NCBI RefSeq assembly: GCF_013396335.1 | Contig: NZ_JABWSY010000017.1 | Location: 87,904-151,903 of the forward strand | DNA: 64,000 nt | Source: Bacillus sp. EB106-08-02-XG196 | GTDB lineage: Bacteria; Bacillota; Bacilli; Bacillales; Cytobacillaceae | Reading direction: 5' to 3' | Shown here: in pieces, positions 51,598 to 60,909 of the stretch | Position numbering within the stretch: the first letter of the stretch is position 1 | Layout: each line of letters starts with the position of its first letter | Translations under genes and position numbers: made by a program | Notes under the pieces: model-generated | What the model was told of the DNA's origin: nothing | Databases searched by the model: none | What the model saw: only the letters and a program-made list of their open reading frames with translations

Positions 51598-53229
51598 TTA
51601 CATCATGCCGCCCATTCCACCCATACCGCTCATATCAGGCATGCCGCCTTGACCAGCTGGTTCTGGCTTGTCAGCAACAACTGCTTCAGTTGTTAAGAAC
51701 ATAGCCGCTACGGATGCAGCGTTTTGTAATGCAGAACGTGTTACTTTAGTTGGGTCAACGATACCAGCGTCGATCATGTTTACCCATTCGCCAGTTGCTG
51801 CGTTGAAGCCTGTTCCAACTGCTTCGCGCTTTAAGCGGTCAACAATAACAGATCCTTCAAGGCCAGCATTGTGAGCGATTGTACGTACAGGCTCTTCGAT
51901 CGCACGTAATACGATGTTGATACCAGTAGCTACGTCGCCTTCTGCTTGAACTTCAGCAACTTTGCTGTATACGTTTAGAAGGGCAACACCACCACCGGAT
52001 ACGATACCTTCTTCAACTGCAGCACGAGTAGCGTTCAAAGCATCTTCGATACGAAGCTTGCGCTCTTTTAATTCAGTTTCAGTCGCAGCACCAACTTTGA
52101 TTACTGCAACACCGCCAGCTAATTTAGCTAGACGCTCTTGTAATTTTTCACGGTCAAATTCAGAAGTAGTTTCTTCTAATTGAACACGGATTTGATTTAC
52201 ACGAGAAGCAATGGCAGCAGTATCTCCTGCACCTTCAACGATTGTAGTGTTTTCTTTTGTAACAACAATCTTAGAAGCGCGTCCTAAAGATGTGATGGTT
52301 GTCGTTTTCAATTCACGGCCAAGCTCTTCAGTAATCACTTCACCGCCAGTTAATGCAGCGATATCTTCAAGCATTGCTTTACGACGGTCACCAAATCCAG
52401 GAGCTTTAACAGCAACTGCATTGAATGTTCCACGAAGCTTGTTCAATACTAAAGTTGAAAGTGCTTCACCTTCGATATCTTCAGCAATCAATAATAGCGG
52501 CTTGCCTTGTTGAACAACTTGCTCAAGGACAGGAAGGATTTCCTGGATGCTTGAGATTTTTTTGTCAGTGATTAAGACATATGGATTTTCTAATACAGCT
52601 TCCATTTTGTCTGTGTTTGTTACCATGTATGCAGAAGTATATCCGCGGTCGAATTGCATACCTTCAACAACATCTAGTTCAGTTGTGAAGCCTTTTGACT
52701 CTTCGATTGTGATGACGCCGTCGTTACCAACGCGCTCCATTGCTTCAGCAATTAATTGTCCTACTTCTTTATCATCAGAAGAAATAGCCGCAACTTGTGC
52801 AATAGACTCTTTGCCTTCGATTGGTTTAGAAATAGCCTTTAATCCTTCAACAGCAACTGTAACTGCCTTTTCAATCCCTTTACGGATACCCATTGGGTTA
52901 GCACCAGCTGTTACGTTCTTTAAGCCTTCACGAATCATCGCTTGAGCAAGAACGGTTGCAGTTGTAGTACCGTCACCAGCAACATCATTCGTTTTGCTTG
53001 CAACTTCAGCAACTAGTTTTGCACCCATATTTTCAAATGCATCTTCTAATTCGATTTCTTTCGCGATTGTTACACCGTCGTTCGTAATTAGCGGTGAACC
53101 AAATTTTTTCTCAAGAACTACGTTACGTCCTTTAGGTCCAAGCGTTACTTTTACTGTATCCGCCAGCGCATCAACTCCACGCAGCATTGCGCGGCGTGCA
53201 TCTTCACTAAATTTAATCTCTTTAGCCAT
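51598..53229 (-). CDS. groEL: Chaperonin GroEL
   Basis: 60-kDa chaperonin subunit (543 residues) that folds proteins in its double ring with GroES. VTLGPKGRNVVLEKKFG and DVAGDGTTTATVLAQAM (ATP site) are visible. The C-terminus ends in the flexible GGMGGMM tail. I chose the ATG at 53229, 9 nt after GAGGAGG; an in-frame TTG lies two codons upstream. It is downstream of groES in a CIRCE-controlled operon. Confidence 0.98.
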   Translation of the reverse strand: MAKEIKFSEDARRAMLRGVDALADTVKVTLGPKGRNVVLEKKFGSPLITNDGVTIAKEIELEDAFENMGAKLVAEVASKTNDVAGDGTTTATVLAQAMIREGLKNVTAGANPMGIRKGIEKAVTVAVEGLKAISKPIEGKESIAQVAAISSDDKEVGQLIAEAMERVGNDGVITIEESKGFTTELDVVEGMQFDRGYTSAYMVTNTDKMEAVLENPYVLITDKKISSIQEILPVLEQVVQQGKPLLLIAEDIEGEALSTLVLNKLRGTFNAVAVKAPGFGDRRKAMLEDIAALTGGEVITEELGRELKTTTITSLGRASKIVVTKENTTIVEGAGDTAAIASRVNQIRVQLEETTSEFDREKLQERLAKLAGGVAVIKVGAATETELKERKLRIEDALNATRAAVEEGIVSGGGVALLNVYSKVAEVQAEGDVATGINIVLRAIEEPVRTIAHNAGLEGSVIVDRLKREAVGTGFNAATGEWVNMIDAGIVDPTKVTRSALQNAASVAAMFLTTEAVVADKPEPAGQGGMPDMSGMGGMGGMM

Positions 53230-53269
53230 GTTCAAAAAACCTCCTCGTATTTTCTAAACTATTTTTTTA

Positions 53270-53557
53270 TTACTCGCCAACTACAGCAAGGATATCGTTT
53301 TCACGTAAAATTAAATATTCATTTCCATCAAACTTAACTTCTGTTCCAGAGTATTTTGAGAAGATAATACGATCGCCTACAGAAACTTCAAGAGCAACGC
53401 GTTCGCCACTTTCAAGCACACGACCAGTACCTACAGCAACTACTTTTCCTTCTTGAGGCTTTTCCTTAGCAGAGTCCGGTAAAACGATACCGCTTGCAGT
53501 TTTTTCTTCTGATTCAACAAGCTCAATGACAATACGATCACCTAGTGGTCTTAACAA
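53270..53557 (-). CDS. groES: Co-chaperonin GroES, TTG start
   Basis: 10-kDa lid of the GroEL chamber (95 residues). LRPLGDRIVIELVE at the start and the mobile-loop sequence KTASGIVLPDSAKEKPQ are conserved. The start codon appears to be TTG, well placed behind GAGGAGG. An upstream ATG would include the ribosome site in the coding region. It is the first gene of the operon, with the CIRCE element about 40 nt upstream. Confidence 0.95.
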   Translation of the reverse strand: MLRPLGDRIVIELVESEEKTASGIVLPDSAKEKPQEGKVVAVGTGRVLESGERVALEVSVGDRIIFSKYSGTEVKFDGNEYLILRENDILAVVGE

Positions 53558-53597
53558 ATCAAACAACCTCCTCAAATAGATATGTAATTCTGACTTA

Positions 53598-53624
53598 TTA
53601 GCACTCTCTTAACATGAGTGCTAA
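53598..53624. promoter_or_regulatory. CIRCE operator (HrcA site)
   Basis: Perfect TTAGCACTC-N9-GAGTGCTAA between the groESL promoter and groES. HrcA bound here represses groESL at normal temperature. Confidence 0.97.
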
Positions 53625-53634
53625 CACAATTATT

Positions 53635-53663
53635 ATCATAATCAATGCAAAAAAAATTTGCAA
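53635..53663 (-). promoter_or_regulatory. groESL promoter
   Basis: Minus strand: -35 TTGCAA (53658-53663), 17-nt spacer, -10 TATGAT (rc at 53635-53640), directly upstream of CIRCE. Confidence 0.7.
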
Positions 53664-53837
53664 GTATGAAGCAGTATTTTTTTCTCATTTTTTACAACCT
53701 TACAAGTATGTGATTTAGACAAAGGAATATACTTCGTTTTTAAAAATAAACATTAAAATTGAAACAACCCTGCCATTATTAGTAGAATGAACTATAGGTT
53801 AAAATAACAAGAAGGCTTCTTAAAGGAGATATAACAT

Positions 53838-54560
53838 TTGAAAAGGGAATATTGGATAATATTAATTGTCTATATAGCTATGCAGTTATCGAGCCTGATT
53901 GGCATTCCTGGGCTGATGTTTCTATTTGGATATTTAGGGATGGACCAAGGACTGGTTGTCCCCTACTGGTTAATTTTCAGCTTCACCCTGGCACTCGTGA
54001 TTATTCTTTTCCTATTACGAACAGAAATGAAGAAACCTGCGCTGAATGAAAGAGGCAGTTCCATTAGCTATTCTGCTGCCTGGGCAGTAATCGGTGTCTT
54101 TCTAGCCTTATTTGCCCAAGCCCTCGCTGCCAATATTGAACAGCTTATTGGGGTTGATATGGGATCTGAAAACACCCAGCAAATTCTAAACATTATTGAA
54201 TCCTTTCCGCTTGCCATTTTAGTCAGCTCTGTTATCGGGCCGATATTAGAGGAGATTGTCTTTCGGAAGATTATTTTCGGTACTCTTCATAAACGTTTTA
54301 ACTTTTTTTTATCTGCTCTAATTAGCTCGGTCATTTTTGCCTTGGCTCATATGGAGCCGCATCATATTCTGCTATATTCAGCTATGGGTTTCACTTTTGC
54401 CTTTCTCTACGTAAAAACAAAACATATCCTTGTGCCGATTTTTGCCCATGTTGCCATGAATACATTAGTGGTCGTCATGCAGTCGGTTTATAAAGATGAG
54501 ATTACTGAATTCATGCGTAAGGCAGAAACCATTCAAAACTTTATCGGAGGCTTTCTATGA
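53838..54560 (+). CDS. ydiL: CPBP-family membrane protease YdiL
   Basis: CAAX/CPBP intramembrane metalloprotease (240 residues, about seven helices). The catalytic motif EEIVFR is at about residue 138, followed by FALAHMEPHHIL and FAHVAMNTL (His ligands). The start is TTG behind AAAGGAG. The gene lies next to groESL in B. subtilis too (ydiL). Substrate unknown; it overlaps ydiK by 4 nt. Confidence 0.92.
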   Translation: MKREYWIILIVYIAMQLSSLIGIPGLMFLFGYLGMDQGLVVPYWLIFSFTLALVIILFLLRTEMKKPALNERGSSISYSAAWAVIGVFLALFAQALAANIEQLIGVDMGSENTQQILNIIESFPLAILVSSVIGPILEEIVFRKIIFGTLHKRFNFFLSALISSVIFALAHMEPHHILLYSAMGFTFAFLYVKTKHILVPIFAHVAMNTLVVVMQSVYKDEITEFMRKAETIQNFIGGFL

Positions 54561-54757
54561 AACGTTCACCTATGTTTTCCGGAATTATTTATATTGTGCT
54601 TGGTTGTTTATTTACCTATTTTGCAGTCGAGGATGTCGCACAAAACGGCTGGGGGTTTTTCAGTTATCTGCTCGTAATCCTTGCCACCTTTGACTTCGGA
54701 TCTGGTTTAAGAATCATTTTCTTTTACAATAAATATAAAAAACAAATTAAAAAATAA
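54557..54757 (+). CDS. ydiK: YdiK-family small membrane protein
   Basis: 66-residue DUF4305 membrane protein with two helices (GIIYIVLGCLFTYFAVEDVA and GFFSYLLVILATFDFGSGL). It is translationally coupled to ydiL (4-nt overlap). Function unknown; conserved next to ydiL in Bacillaceae. Confidence 0.9.
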   Translation: MKRSPMFSGIIYIVLGCLFTYFAVEDVAQNGWGFFSYLLVILATFDFGSGLRIIFFYNKYKKQIKK

Positions 54758-54763
54758 GTGTAA

Positions 54764-54804
54764 GTTAAAAGGTCTTCTCACTGAATGCGAAAAGACCTTT
54801 TAAC
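54764..54804. terminator. Bidirectional terminator between ydiK and yhbF
   Basis: GTTAAAAGGTCTT / AAGACCTTTTAAC stem (13 bp) with a 15-nt loop. It lies right after ydiK and touches the stop of the converging bactofilin gene. Confidence 0.85.
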
Positions 54805-55514
54805 TATAGCTTTGTCTTCGTTTTTATCGTTGAATTTTTATCCTGTGTCAGTTCGGTTGAATATTCAACGGTTCCAATTTGGCAGCCTGCTCCGATTTTC
54901 ACACTTTTTCCGCGAACGATATCTGCTCTTGTATTTTCTAAGGAAACGATATCCCCTTCAATAACCTTGGCAATAAGCATCCCCGTTTCTTTTCCAAATG
55001 GAAGGAGGGTGTTACTCTTCTTCTTAACCGTAATCACCCCTCCGCCAATTTCTTCTGCAAAACTCTGCCCAAACCGTAACGATATGTTTATTTTATCTGC
55101 ATTAAGCAAACCTTTAATTTCAAAGCCTCCTGATGAATCAAAGGTCTCATATTCAACGTCGCCGCCTACAGATATCATTCCTTTAATATTGGCTTCATCA
55201 CCTGTTAAATTATCACCAACATCAAGAGTTCCGAGTATTTTCATTTTCTTCAAATCCGCCCTGCCGCCGACTGTCATAGTCCCCATAATCAGCATTTCCT
55301 CTGACTCCAAATTTCCCTTTACTTCTGCCTCACCAAAGACCTTTACAGACTTTGTTTTCACACTTTCCAAAGCTTCACTCGTTCCAAAGATATTGAAAGC
55401 AGAACATTCTAAATCAGAAGCAAGCGTGGCATCTCCCCTAATGCTAATTTTGTCGTATTGGCCCCCGGAGTAATTCCCGGATCCATTAATCGTTAGGTTA
55501 TGACCTTTTTCCAT
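54804..55514 (-). CDS. yhbF: Bactofilin-like protein YhbF (BacF)
   Basis: Polymer-forming cytoskeletal protein (236 residues) composed of right-handed beta-helix turns: recurring V-x-G-x-x-x motifs (DATLASDLECSAFNIFG, AEVKGNLESEEMLIMG, GDNLTGDEANIKG). Membrane helices are absent. B. subtilis YhbE/YhbF (BacE/BacF) are needed for flagellar hook assembly. I chose the ATG at 55514 with GGAG upstream. It follows yhbE after 18 nt. Confidence 0.85.
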   Translation of the reverse strand: MEKGHNLTINGSGNYSGGQYDKISIRGDATLASDLECSAFNIFGTSEALESVKTKSVKVFGEAEVKGNLESEEMLIMGTMTVGGRADLKKMKILGTLDVGDNLTGDEANIKGMISVGGDVEYETFDSSGGFEIKGLLNADKINISLRFGQSFAEEIGGGVITVKKKSNTLLPFGKETGMLIAKVIEGDIVSLENTRADIVRGKSVKIGAGCQIGTVEYSTELTQDKNSTIKTKTKL

Positions 55515-55532
55515 TTCTCTTCCACCCTTCAC

Positions 55533-56249
55533 CTATATTTTTCTGATGTCCTTCACAATCGAATTTTTATCCATTGTAAATTCACCCGAGTATTCAACCA
55601 CATCAATTTCGCAATTAGCTCCAACTACTACATTTTTACCACGGACTATCCCAGCCTTGGTGTTTTCAATCTCAATTTTATCCCCTTCAATACATTCCGT
55701 TTTCAATTGGGTACGTACAAAAGGTTTAAAATAGCCTAGAAGTGAGTTTTTTTGCTTTATTAGGATGGTTTGACCGCCAATCTCTTTTGCATGGCAATCA
55801 GCAAAAATAGTGATATCCACTAAATCAGCATTTAACAAGCCGCCGATACTAAATTGTGATTCTGCTTTAAACGTTTCTGCTTCACAATCTTCTCCCACCG
55901 TTAACCTGCCTCTTATCTTTATTTCATCCCCTTTAATTTTCCCTCCGACATTCGCTTTGCCTGATACCTTCAGCTTCTTTACCAACAGGTTTCCCGTCAC
56001 TCCCGCCGTCCCATCAACCGTGAGAATCTGACTCTCCATATTGCCATTAATCTTTCCTCGTCCATTTATCCGTGCATGATTCACAACAACGTTCCCAGCT
56101 ACTGAGCCTGAACCATTAAAATCCAGTTCCGAGCATTCCACATCACCTGTAACACTGCCTTTACCATTAATACTGACCGAATTGAACGATCCTCCATTTG
56201 AAGATCCAAGACCGTTTATGAGCAAGTCTCCCCTTTTTTTCGTCTCCAT
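55533..56249 (-). CDS. yhbE: Bactofilin-like protein YhbE (BacE)
   Basis: 238 residues of bactofilin beta-helix repeats (SVTGDVECSELDFNG, GSVAGNVVVNHARING, RGKINGNMESQILTV). It is a close paralogue of the next gene in length and layout, probably its polymer partner. It starts 12 nt after yhbD. Gene order yhbD-yhbE-yhbF is the same as in B. subtilis, but the place between ydiK and rex is not. Confidence 0.87.
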   Translation of the reverse strand: METKKRGDLLINGLGSSNGGSFNSVSINGKGSVTGDVECSELDFNGSGSVAGNVVVNHARINGRGKINGNMESQILTVDGTAGVTGNLLVKKLKVSGKANVGGKIKGDEIKIRGRLTVGEDCEAETFKAESQFSIGGLLNADLVDITIFADCHAKEIGGQTILIKQKNSLLGYFKPFVRTQLKTECIEGDKIEIENTKAGIVRGKNVVVGANCEIDVVEYSGEFTMDKNSIVKDIRKI

Positions 56250-56261
56250 TTTGATTCTCCT

Positions 56262-56888
56262 TTATAATAATTTCGATTTAATTTCTTCCATGCATCCCAT
56301 TAGCGATAGCTGGGTGACTATTTTTGTGCCCCGTTCAAATTGGAAGTTCTCTGTATTAATAAGTAAAAGACAAGATGAAACACCTAATTTCCTGGTGATC
56401 ACCAATTCTGCGTTCTTTTGCTTAATCACTGACTTATTGTCTAGTAAAACCTGTAACAGCATTTTTCCTTCATCCAAATTAATTTCACCTGATTGAAGCA
56501 GCTTTTCTAAAACATACACTTCAAGGATTCGTGAAAAATTAAACGTAGGACCGCCCTTTTCTATCTCTAAATAATAATCAAGCACTGTAGTTGAAACAAT
56601 GTTACGCTTTACTAATTCATCCTTCTCCAGCTGTAAATCAGCAATATTCGGTGAAAACATATCAGCTAGTTCATCTAAAGACAGGTTTTCTTTCATCAGT
56701 TGAATTTTATTAATTCGTTCTAAGATCTTAACTTTCGGAAAGAATGTCTCTTGACCTGTAAAGGTTGATTTTCTAATAAACCAATCCTCAGGTATAAGGT
56801 CTTTTCGTTTCCATCTATATAACTGCCCATAAGAGATTCCGGCTAAATCCAACAAATCCTTCTTCGAAATTAATTCCTCGCTCATCAT
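56262..56888 (-). CDS. yhbD: MerR-like regulator YhbD
   Basis: YhbD-type protein (208 residues) with an N-terminal MerR-like winged HTH (SKKDLLDLAGISYGQLYRWKRKDLIPEDWF) and a C-terminal region predicted to be helical (about 80-205). I chose the first of two tandem ATGs behind AAAGGGG. A perfect 6-6-6 inverted repeat in the promoter region is a likely autoregulatory operator. It heads the yhbDEF operon. Confidence 0.85.
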   Translation of the reverse strand: MMSEELISKKDLLDLAGISYGQLYRWKRKDLIPEDWFIRKSTFTGQETFFPKVKILERINKIQLMKENLSLDELADMFSPNIADLQLEKDELVKRNIVSTTVLDYYLEIEKGGPTFNFSRILEVYVLEKLLQSGEINLDEGKMLLQVLLDNKSVIKQKNAELVITRKLGVSSCLLLINTENFQFERGTKIVTQLSLMGCMEEIKSKLL

Positions 56889-56912
56889 GAAAACCCCTTT
56901 CATAGAACGAAT

Positions 56913-56930
56913 GTAACATAACACTGTTAC
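56913..56930. promoter_or_regulatory. Operator-like inverted repeat upstream of yhbD
   Basis: GTAACA-TAACAC-TGTTAC, 25-42 nt before the yhbD start and beside a TTTACA -35-like sequence. Candidate binding site of YhbD itself. Confidence 0.5.
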
Positions 56931-56967
56931 GTTTGTAAAGTTTCCATCTATATTTTTATCCGACAAA

Positions 56968-57002
56968 AAAGACCTTTTCACTATATACGTGAAAAGGTCT
57001 TT
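56968..57002 (-). terminator. rex terminator
   Basis: 14-bp stem AAAGACCTTTTCAC / GTGAAAAGGTCTTT, T6 tail on the minus strand, 5 nt after the rex stop. Confidence 0.9.
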
Positions 57003-57006
57003 ACTC

Positions 57007-57660
57007 TTATTCTTCAATTTCCTCTGTTGGGTAGTGCTTCAGGAAGTAAATAAGTGATTGTAATTCGACAGCCAAGTCAATATGATGCACGCGAATCGAT
57101 GGCGGCACATTCAATCTGGCAGGAGTAAAATTCAGGATTGCCTTAATATTGGAATTTACAAGTCTATCGGTAATCATTTGTGCCACTGGAGCAGGTACAG
57201 TCAGAATGGCTACATGAACATCATCATTGCTTAAAACCTTCTCGAGTTCATCCATATGAAACACTGGTACATCGCGAATCGTTGTGCCCATCTTATTCGG
57301 ATCCACATCAAAGGCACATTCAATTTTTGTATTATTATTTTTTAAAAAATTATAATTTAAAAAGGCTGTGCCAAGATTACCTACACCAATTAATGCTACT
57401 TTCGTTAATTCATCTTGATCTAATGTTTTCCGAAAAAAAGTTAATAAATAATTGACATTATAGCCATATCCCTTTTTTCCTAAGGCTCCAAAATAAGAAA
57501 AATCCCGGCGAATCGTTGCCGAATCCACCTTCACTGCCTCACTTAGTTCTGCAGAAGATACCCTCTGTTTACCGGAAGAATGTAGATTCTTTAAAAATCG
57601 ATAATATAAGGGAAGCCGTTTTGCTGTCGCTTGTGGTATTTTCATTGTTTCATTACTCAT
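57007..57660 (-). CDS. rex: Redox-sensing repressor Rex
   Basis: NADH/NAD+-responsive repressor (217 residues) of fermentative and respiratory genes. It has an N-terminal winged helix (RLPLYYRFLKNLHSSGKQRVSS), a Rossmann domain (VALIGVGNLGTAFLNY, DVDPNKMGTTIRDVPV) and a domain-swapped C-terminal helix (HHIDLAVELQSLIYFLKHY). It lies upstream of yhbD on the same strand, separated by a terminator, and 30 nt after moaC. Confidence 0.96.
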   Translation of the reverse strand: MSNETMKIPQATAKRLPLYYRFLKNLHSSGKQRVSSAELSEAVKVDSATIRRDFSYFGALGKKGYGYNVNYLLTFFRKTLDQDELTKVALIGVGNLGTAFLNYNFLKNNNTKIECAFDVDPNKMGTTIRDVPVFHMDELEKVLSNDDVHVAILTVPAPVAQMITDRLVNSNIKAILNFTPARLNVPPSIRVHHIDLAVELQSLIYFLKHYPTEEIEE

Positions 57661-57692
57661 ATTCTCCCACCCCCTATAAATAGTTTGATCAT

Positions 57693-58190
57693 TTATCTAA
57701 CTTGTTCCGTCCTATGGAAATCTCCGTTTTTTCCACCTGTTTTTTCAACCAAATATGTTTTTCCTATAACCATACCTTTATCTACTGCTTTACACATGTC
57801 ATAAACCGTTAATGCACATGTGGAAGCAGCTGTTAACGCTTCCATTTCAACACCTGTATTTCCTTTTGTTTTGACAGCAGCGGCAATATTTAATGTATAT
57901 GCGCTATCATGTTCCTTTTCCCATGAGAAGGATATATTTACCCCTGTTAAAGGAATCGGGTGACACATGGGGATCAAATCCCAGGTCTTCTTTGCTCCCA
58001 TTACTGCAGCCACTTGAGCCACAGCAAGAACATCGCCTTTTTTCATTTCGTTATTTGTTATTTTATCATAAATTTCTTTACTGACCGTAATACTGGAATG
58101 AGCTAGTGCCGTACGGGCCGTTTCTGGCTTATCGCTAACATCCACCATTTTCGCTCTTCCTTCTTCGTTAAAATGAGTAAATTCAGACAT
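57693..58190 (-). CDS. moaC: Cyclic pyranopterin monophosphate synthase MoaC
   Basis: Second step of molybdenum cofactor synthesis (165 residues). Conserved KKGDVLAVAQVAAVMGAKKT, PMCHPIPLTGV, TGVEMEALTAASTCALTVYDM with active-site Lys and Asp residues (KAVDKGM). Upstream ribosome site GGGAGGA. Adjacent to rex, as in B. subtilis. Confidence 0.96.
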   Translation of the reverse strand: MSEFTHFNEEGRAKMVDVSDKPETARTALAHSSITVSKEIYDKITNNEMKKGDVLAVAQVAAVMGAKKTWDLIPMCHPIPLTGVNISFSWEKEHDSAYTLNIAAAVKTKGNTGVEMEALTAASTCALTVYDMCKAVDKGMVIGKTYLVEKTGGKNGDFHRTEQVR

Positions 58191-58322
58191 AAACAGTATC
58201 CTCCCATAAAATCATACTATATTTTTCGAAATTTGTCTGTGAAACCTTGAGCGAATGATAAAATATTTACATTTTTTTCTTAAGAGATATTCTCTTATTT
58301 TCCCCAACACCAAGACACTTTA

Positions 58323-58351
58323 TTGCCGACTTTCTTGGAATAAGGTACACT
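58323..58351 (+). promoter_or_regulatory. ydiF promoter
   Basis: -35 TTGCCG (58323-58328), 17-nt spacer, -10 TACACT (58346-58351), 27 nt before the ATG. Confidence 0.5.
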
Positions 58352-58377
58352 TATTTTAGTGATTGAGGTGAAAAACA

Positions 58378-60297
58378 ATGATTTTATTGCAAGTGAATCA
58401 ACTAGCAAAATACTATGGTGCAGACCTAATTTTATCGAATATAAAACTAGAATTACAAACGCGGGACCGTGTTGCACTTGTGGGGCGAAACGGTGCAGGG
58501 AAATCAACATTATTGAAAATTATAGCTGGGCATCTGTCCCATGATGGCGGAGAAATTATTAAACCAAAGGGCGTAAGCATTGGTTATTTAGCACAGAATA
58601 CCGGATTAGAATCAAATTTGTCGATTTGGGATGAAATGCTAACCGTTTTCGAACCACTTAGAAGTATGGAAAAATCACTTCGACATTTAGAGGTTTCGAT
58701 GTCGGATCCTGCCGCTATGGAGGATAGTCCCCGCTACGACCGAATTTTAAAGGAATATGATGAACTGCAAGTGAAATTTAAAGAACAGGGTGGCTATCAG
58801 TACGAAGCAGATATTCGCTCTATCCTCCATGGTTTAAATTTTCGCAATAACTCATTAATGATATCCAGCTTAAGCGGCGGTCAGAAGACTCGTCTAGCAT
58901 TAGGGAAACTCCTTTTAACGAAGCCCGATATATTAATTTTGGATGAGCCTACAAACCATCTCGATATCGATACACTTACGTGGCTGGAGCAATACTTACA
59001 AGGCTATGACGGGGCCATCTTAATCGTGTCCCATGACCGCTACTTTTTGGATAAAGTGGTCACACAGGTTTATGAAGTTTCACGGAGGCAAATTCAAAAA
59101 TTCATCGGAAACTATAGCTCTTATCTAGATCAAAAAGCGGCAAATTATGAACGTGATTTAAAGGTATATGAAAAGCAGCAGCAGGAAGTTTCGGATCTTC
59201 AGGATTTTATCCAGCGTAACCTAGCGCGTGCTTCGACGACCAAACGCGCTCAAAGCCGGCGTAAAAAGTTGGAGAAAATGGACTTAATGGACCGTCCCTT
59301 AGGAGACGAGAAGTCTGCCACCTTCTCTTTTGAACTAGAGAAACAAACTGGGAATGATGTTCTATTTGTAGATACCCTGGCAGTCGGATACGATGGAAAA
59401 AAGGTATCGGAGAACATCTCCTACCGTGCTTATCGTGGTGAAAGTATCGCCTTAGTTGGCCCAAATGGAATTGGTAAATCTACTCTACTAAAAACAATCA
59501 TAAAAAAACTTCCGGCCTTAGCCGGTACGATTCAATACGGGGCAAATCTGGCAATTGGTTACTACGACCAGGAGCAGGCAGAATTGACCTCCAATAAGCG
59601 AGTTCTAAATGAGCTATGGGATGAATGGCCGTTAAAAAGCGAAAAGGAAATACGGACTGTCCTAGGTAACTTTCTGTTTTCAGGTGATGATGTATTAAAA
59701 ATTGTTTCTACATTAAGCGGCGGTGAAAAGGCAAGACTGGCACTAGCCAAATTAATGCTTGAGAAAGCAAATGTTCTAATATTGGACGAGCCTACAAACC
59801 ATCTTGACCTAGATAGTAAAGAAGTTCTCGAAAATGCATTAGTCGACTACCCAGGTACGATTATTTTTGTATCACATGATCGCTACTTTATTAACAGAAT
59901 TGCGACAAAGGTATTAGAGCTTAGTGCACACGGAAGTCAAGAGTATCTCGGTGACTATGACTATTATTTGGAGAAAAAGCTTGAGGAAGAAGAGCTAAAG
60001 GCTTTAGACATTGCCAGCAGCGCAAAGAAACAAACTCAAAGTGAAATACAAGAAAGAAATACCTATCAACAGGATAAAGAAAGTAAAAAGCTTGAGCGGC
60101 AGCGAAAGCGCAAGTTAGAAGAAATTGAATTACGTATTGAAGAGCTGGAGGCACTCATCCAAGAGTACGAGGAAAAGCTATGTGAGCCTGTCATATTTCA
60201 GGACCACGAGAAGGTTCTTGAAATCAATTTAAAAAATGAAAAAGCAAGGGCTGAACTCGAAAAGTTAATGGAAGAATGGGCTGAACTAGCCGAATAA
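58378..60297 (+). CDS. ydiF: ABC-F ATPase YdiF
   Basis: Soluble ABC-F protein (639 residues) with two ATPase domains: Walker A GRNGAGKST and GPNGIGKST, signatures LSGGQKTR and LSGGEKAR. An ABC-F linker lies between them (RARASTTKR-type NLARASTTKRAQSR), and a charged coiled-coil C-terminal extension at about 545-639. ABC-F proteins act on ribosomes; no antibiotic-resistance claim can be made here. Syntenic with B. subtilis ydiF (642 residues). Confidence 0.95.
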   Translation: MILLQVNQLAKYYGADLILSNIKLELQTRDRVALVGRNGAGKSTLLKIIAGHLSHDGGEIIKPKGVSIGYLAQNTGLESNLSIWDEMLTVFEPLRSMEKSLRHLEVSMSDPAAMEDSPRYDRILKEYDELQVKFKEQGGYQYEADIRSILHGLNFRNNSLMISSLSGGQKTRLALGKLLLTKPDILILDEPTNHLDIDTLTWLEQYLQGYDGAILIVSHDRYFLDKVVTQVYEVSRRQIQKFIGNYSSYLDQKAANYERDLKVYEKQQQEVSDLQDFIQRNLARASTTKRAQSRRKKLEKMDLMDRPLGDEKSATFSFELEKQTGNDVLFVDTLAVGYDGKKVSENISYRAYRGESIALVGPNGIGKSTLLKTIIKKLPALAGTIQYGANLAIGYYDQEQAELTSNKRVLNELWDEWPLKSEKEIRTVLGNFLFSGDDVLKIVSTLSGGEKARLALAKLMLEKANVLILDEPTNHLDLDSKEVLENALVDYPGTIIFVSHDRYFINRIATKVLELSAHGSQEYLGDYDYYLEKKLEEEELKALDIASSAKKQTQSEIQERNTYQQDKESKKLERQRKRKLEEIELRIEELEALIQEYEEKLCEPVIFQDHEKVLEINLKNEKARAELEKLMEEWAELAE

Positions 60298-60302
60298 ATA
60301 CA

Positions 60303-60337
60303 AGGGGGGCTTGGATAAACACTATCCAAGCCCCTTT
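60303..60337. terminator. Bidirectional terminator between ydiF and the Gmad2 lipoprotein
   Basis: GGGGCTTGGATA / TATCCAAGCCCC stem, 5-nt loop, T4 tail on plus and T-rich context on minus. Confidence 0.9.
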
Positions 60338-60339
60338 TA

Positions 60340-60774
60340 CTATTTTAGTGGAATGGTTAAGATGTCTGTTTTAGAACCGTCCTTTGCGGAATAAACAAAT
60401 AGCTCGAACGAAACTTCTTCTTTTGTCAAAAGCTCCTTGTCGATTGTTATTTCAAAGCTTCCCCATGCAGGGGCACCGTCTGTTTGATAATGATTTTCTT
60501 GTAATATCTCCGTTCCAGAGATTACAGCATATTGAAAAACACCTTCAAACACCCTTGCCTTTCCCTTTACCGTTACCTCGCCATTCGATTTTGAAAGTGT
60601 AACTTCTTTAAAGACTTCATTTTGATACTGTTTATTGTCTACCTGTTCTTGATCATTTCCATCATCAATTACCTCAGGCTTTTTATCGTCTGTTGATATA
60701 TTAATATCTAAGCTGCAGGCAGTTAATCCAAAAAATAAAACCATGAGAATCCCTAATAAGAACTTCCTTTTCAT
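60340..60774 (-). CDS. Lipoprotein with Gmad2-like immunoglobulin domain
   Basis: 144 residues. Signal peptide with lipobox LTAC (Cys20), acidic linker (TDDKKPEVIDDGNDQEQ), then a Gmad2/BsuPI-like immunoglobulin-fold domain (NGEVTVKGKARVFEGVF, ENHYQTDGAPAWGSFEITI). Such domains occur in spore germination and cell-surface proteins. The function is unknown. Ribosome site GGGGG. The domain call is by eye. Confidence 0.75.
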   Translation of the reverse strand: MKRKFLLGILMVLFFGLTACSLDINISTDDKKPEVIDDGNDQEQVDNKQYQNEVFKEVTLSKSNGEVTVKGKARVFEGVFQYAVISGTEILQENHYQTDGAPAWGSFEITIDKELLTKEEVSFELFVYSAKDGSKTDILTIPLK

Positions 60775-60909
60775 CCATATCCCCCTCTTCTACTTTTTAA
60801 CTACTATATTCGCCGAAATTAAAAAATTCCCTATGGAGGCAGCTTTACATTTTCACTTAATAATCGACAAAATTCGTGAAAAACCCTTAAATTTCTTCCC
60901 CAAGATCCT

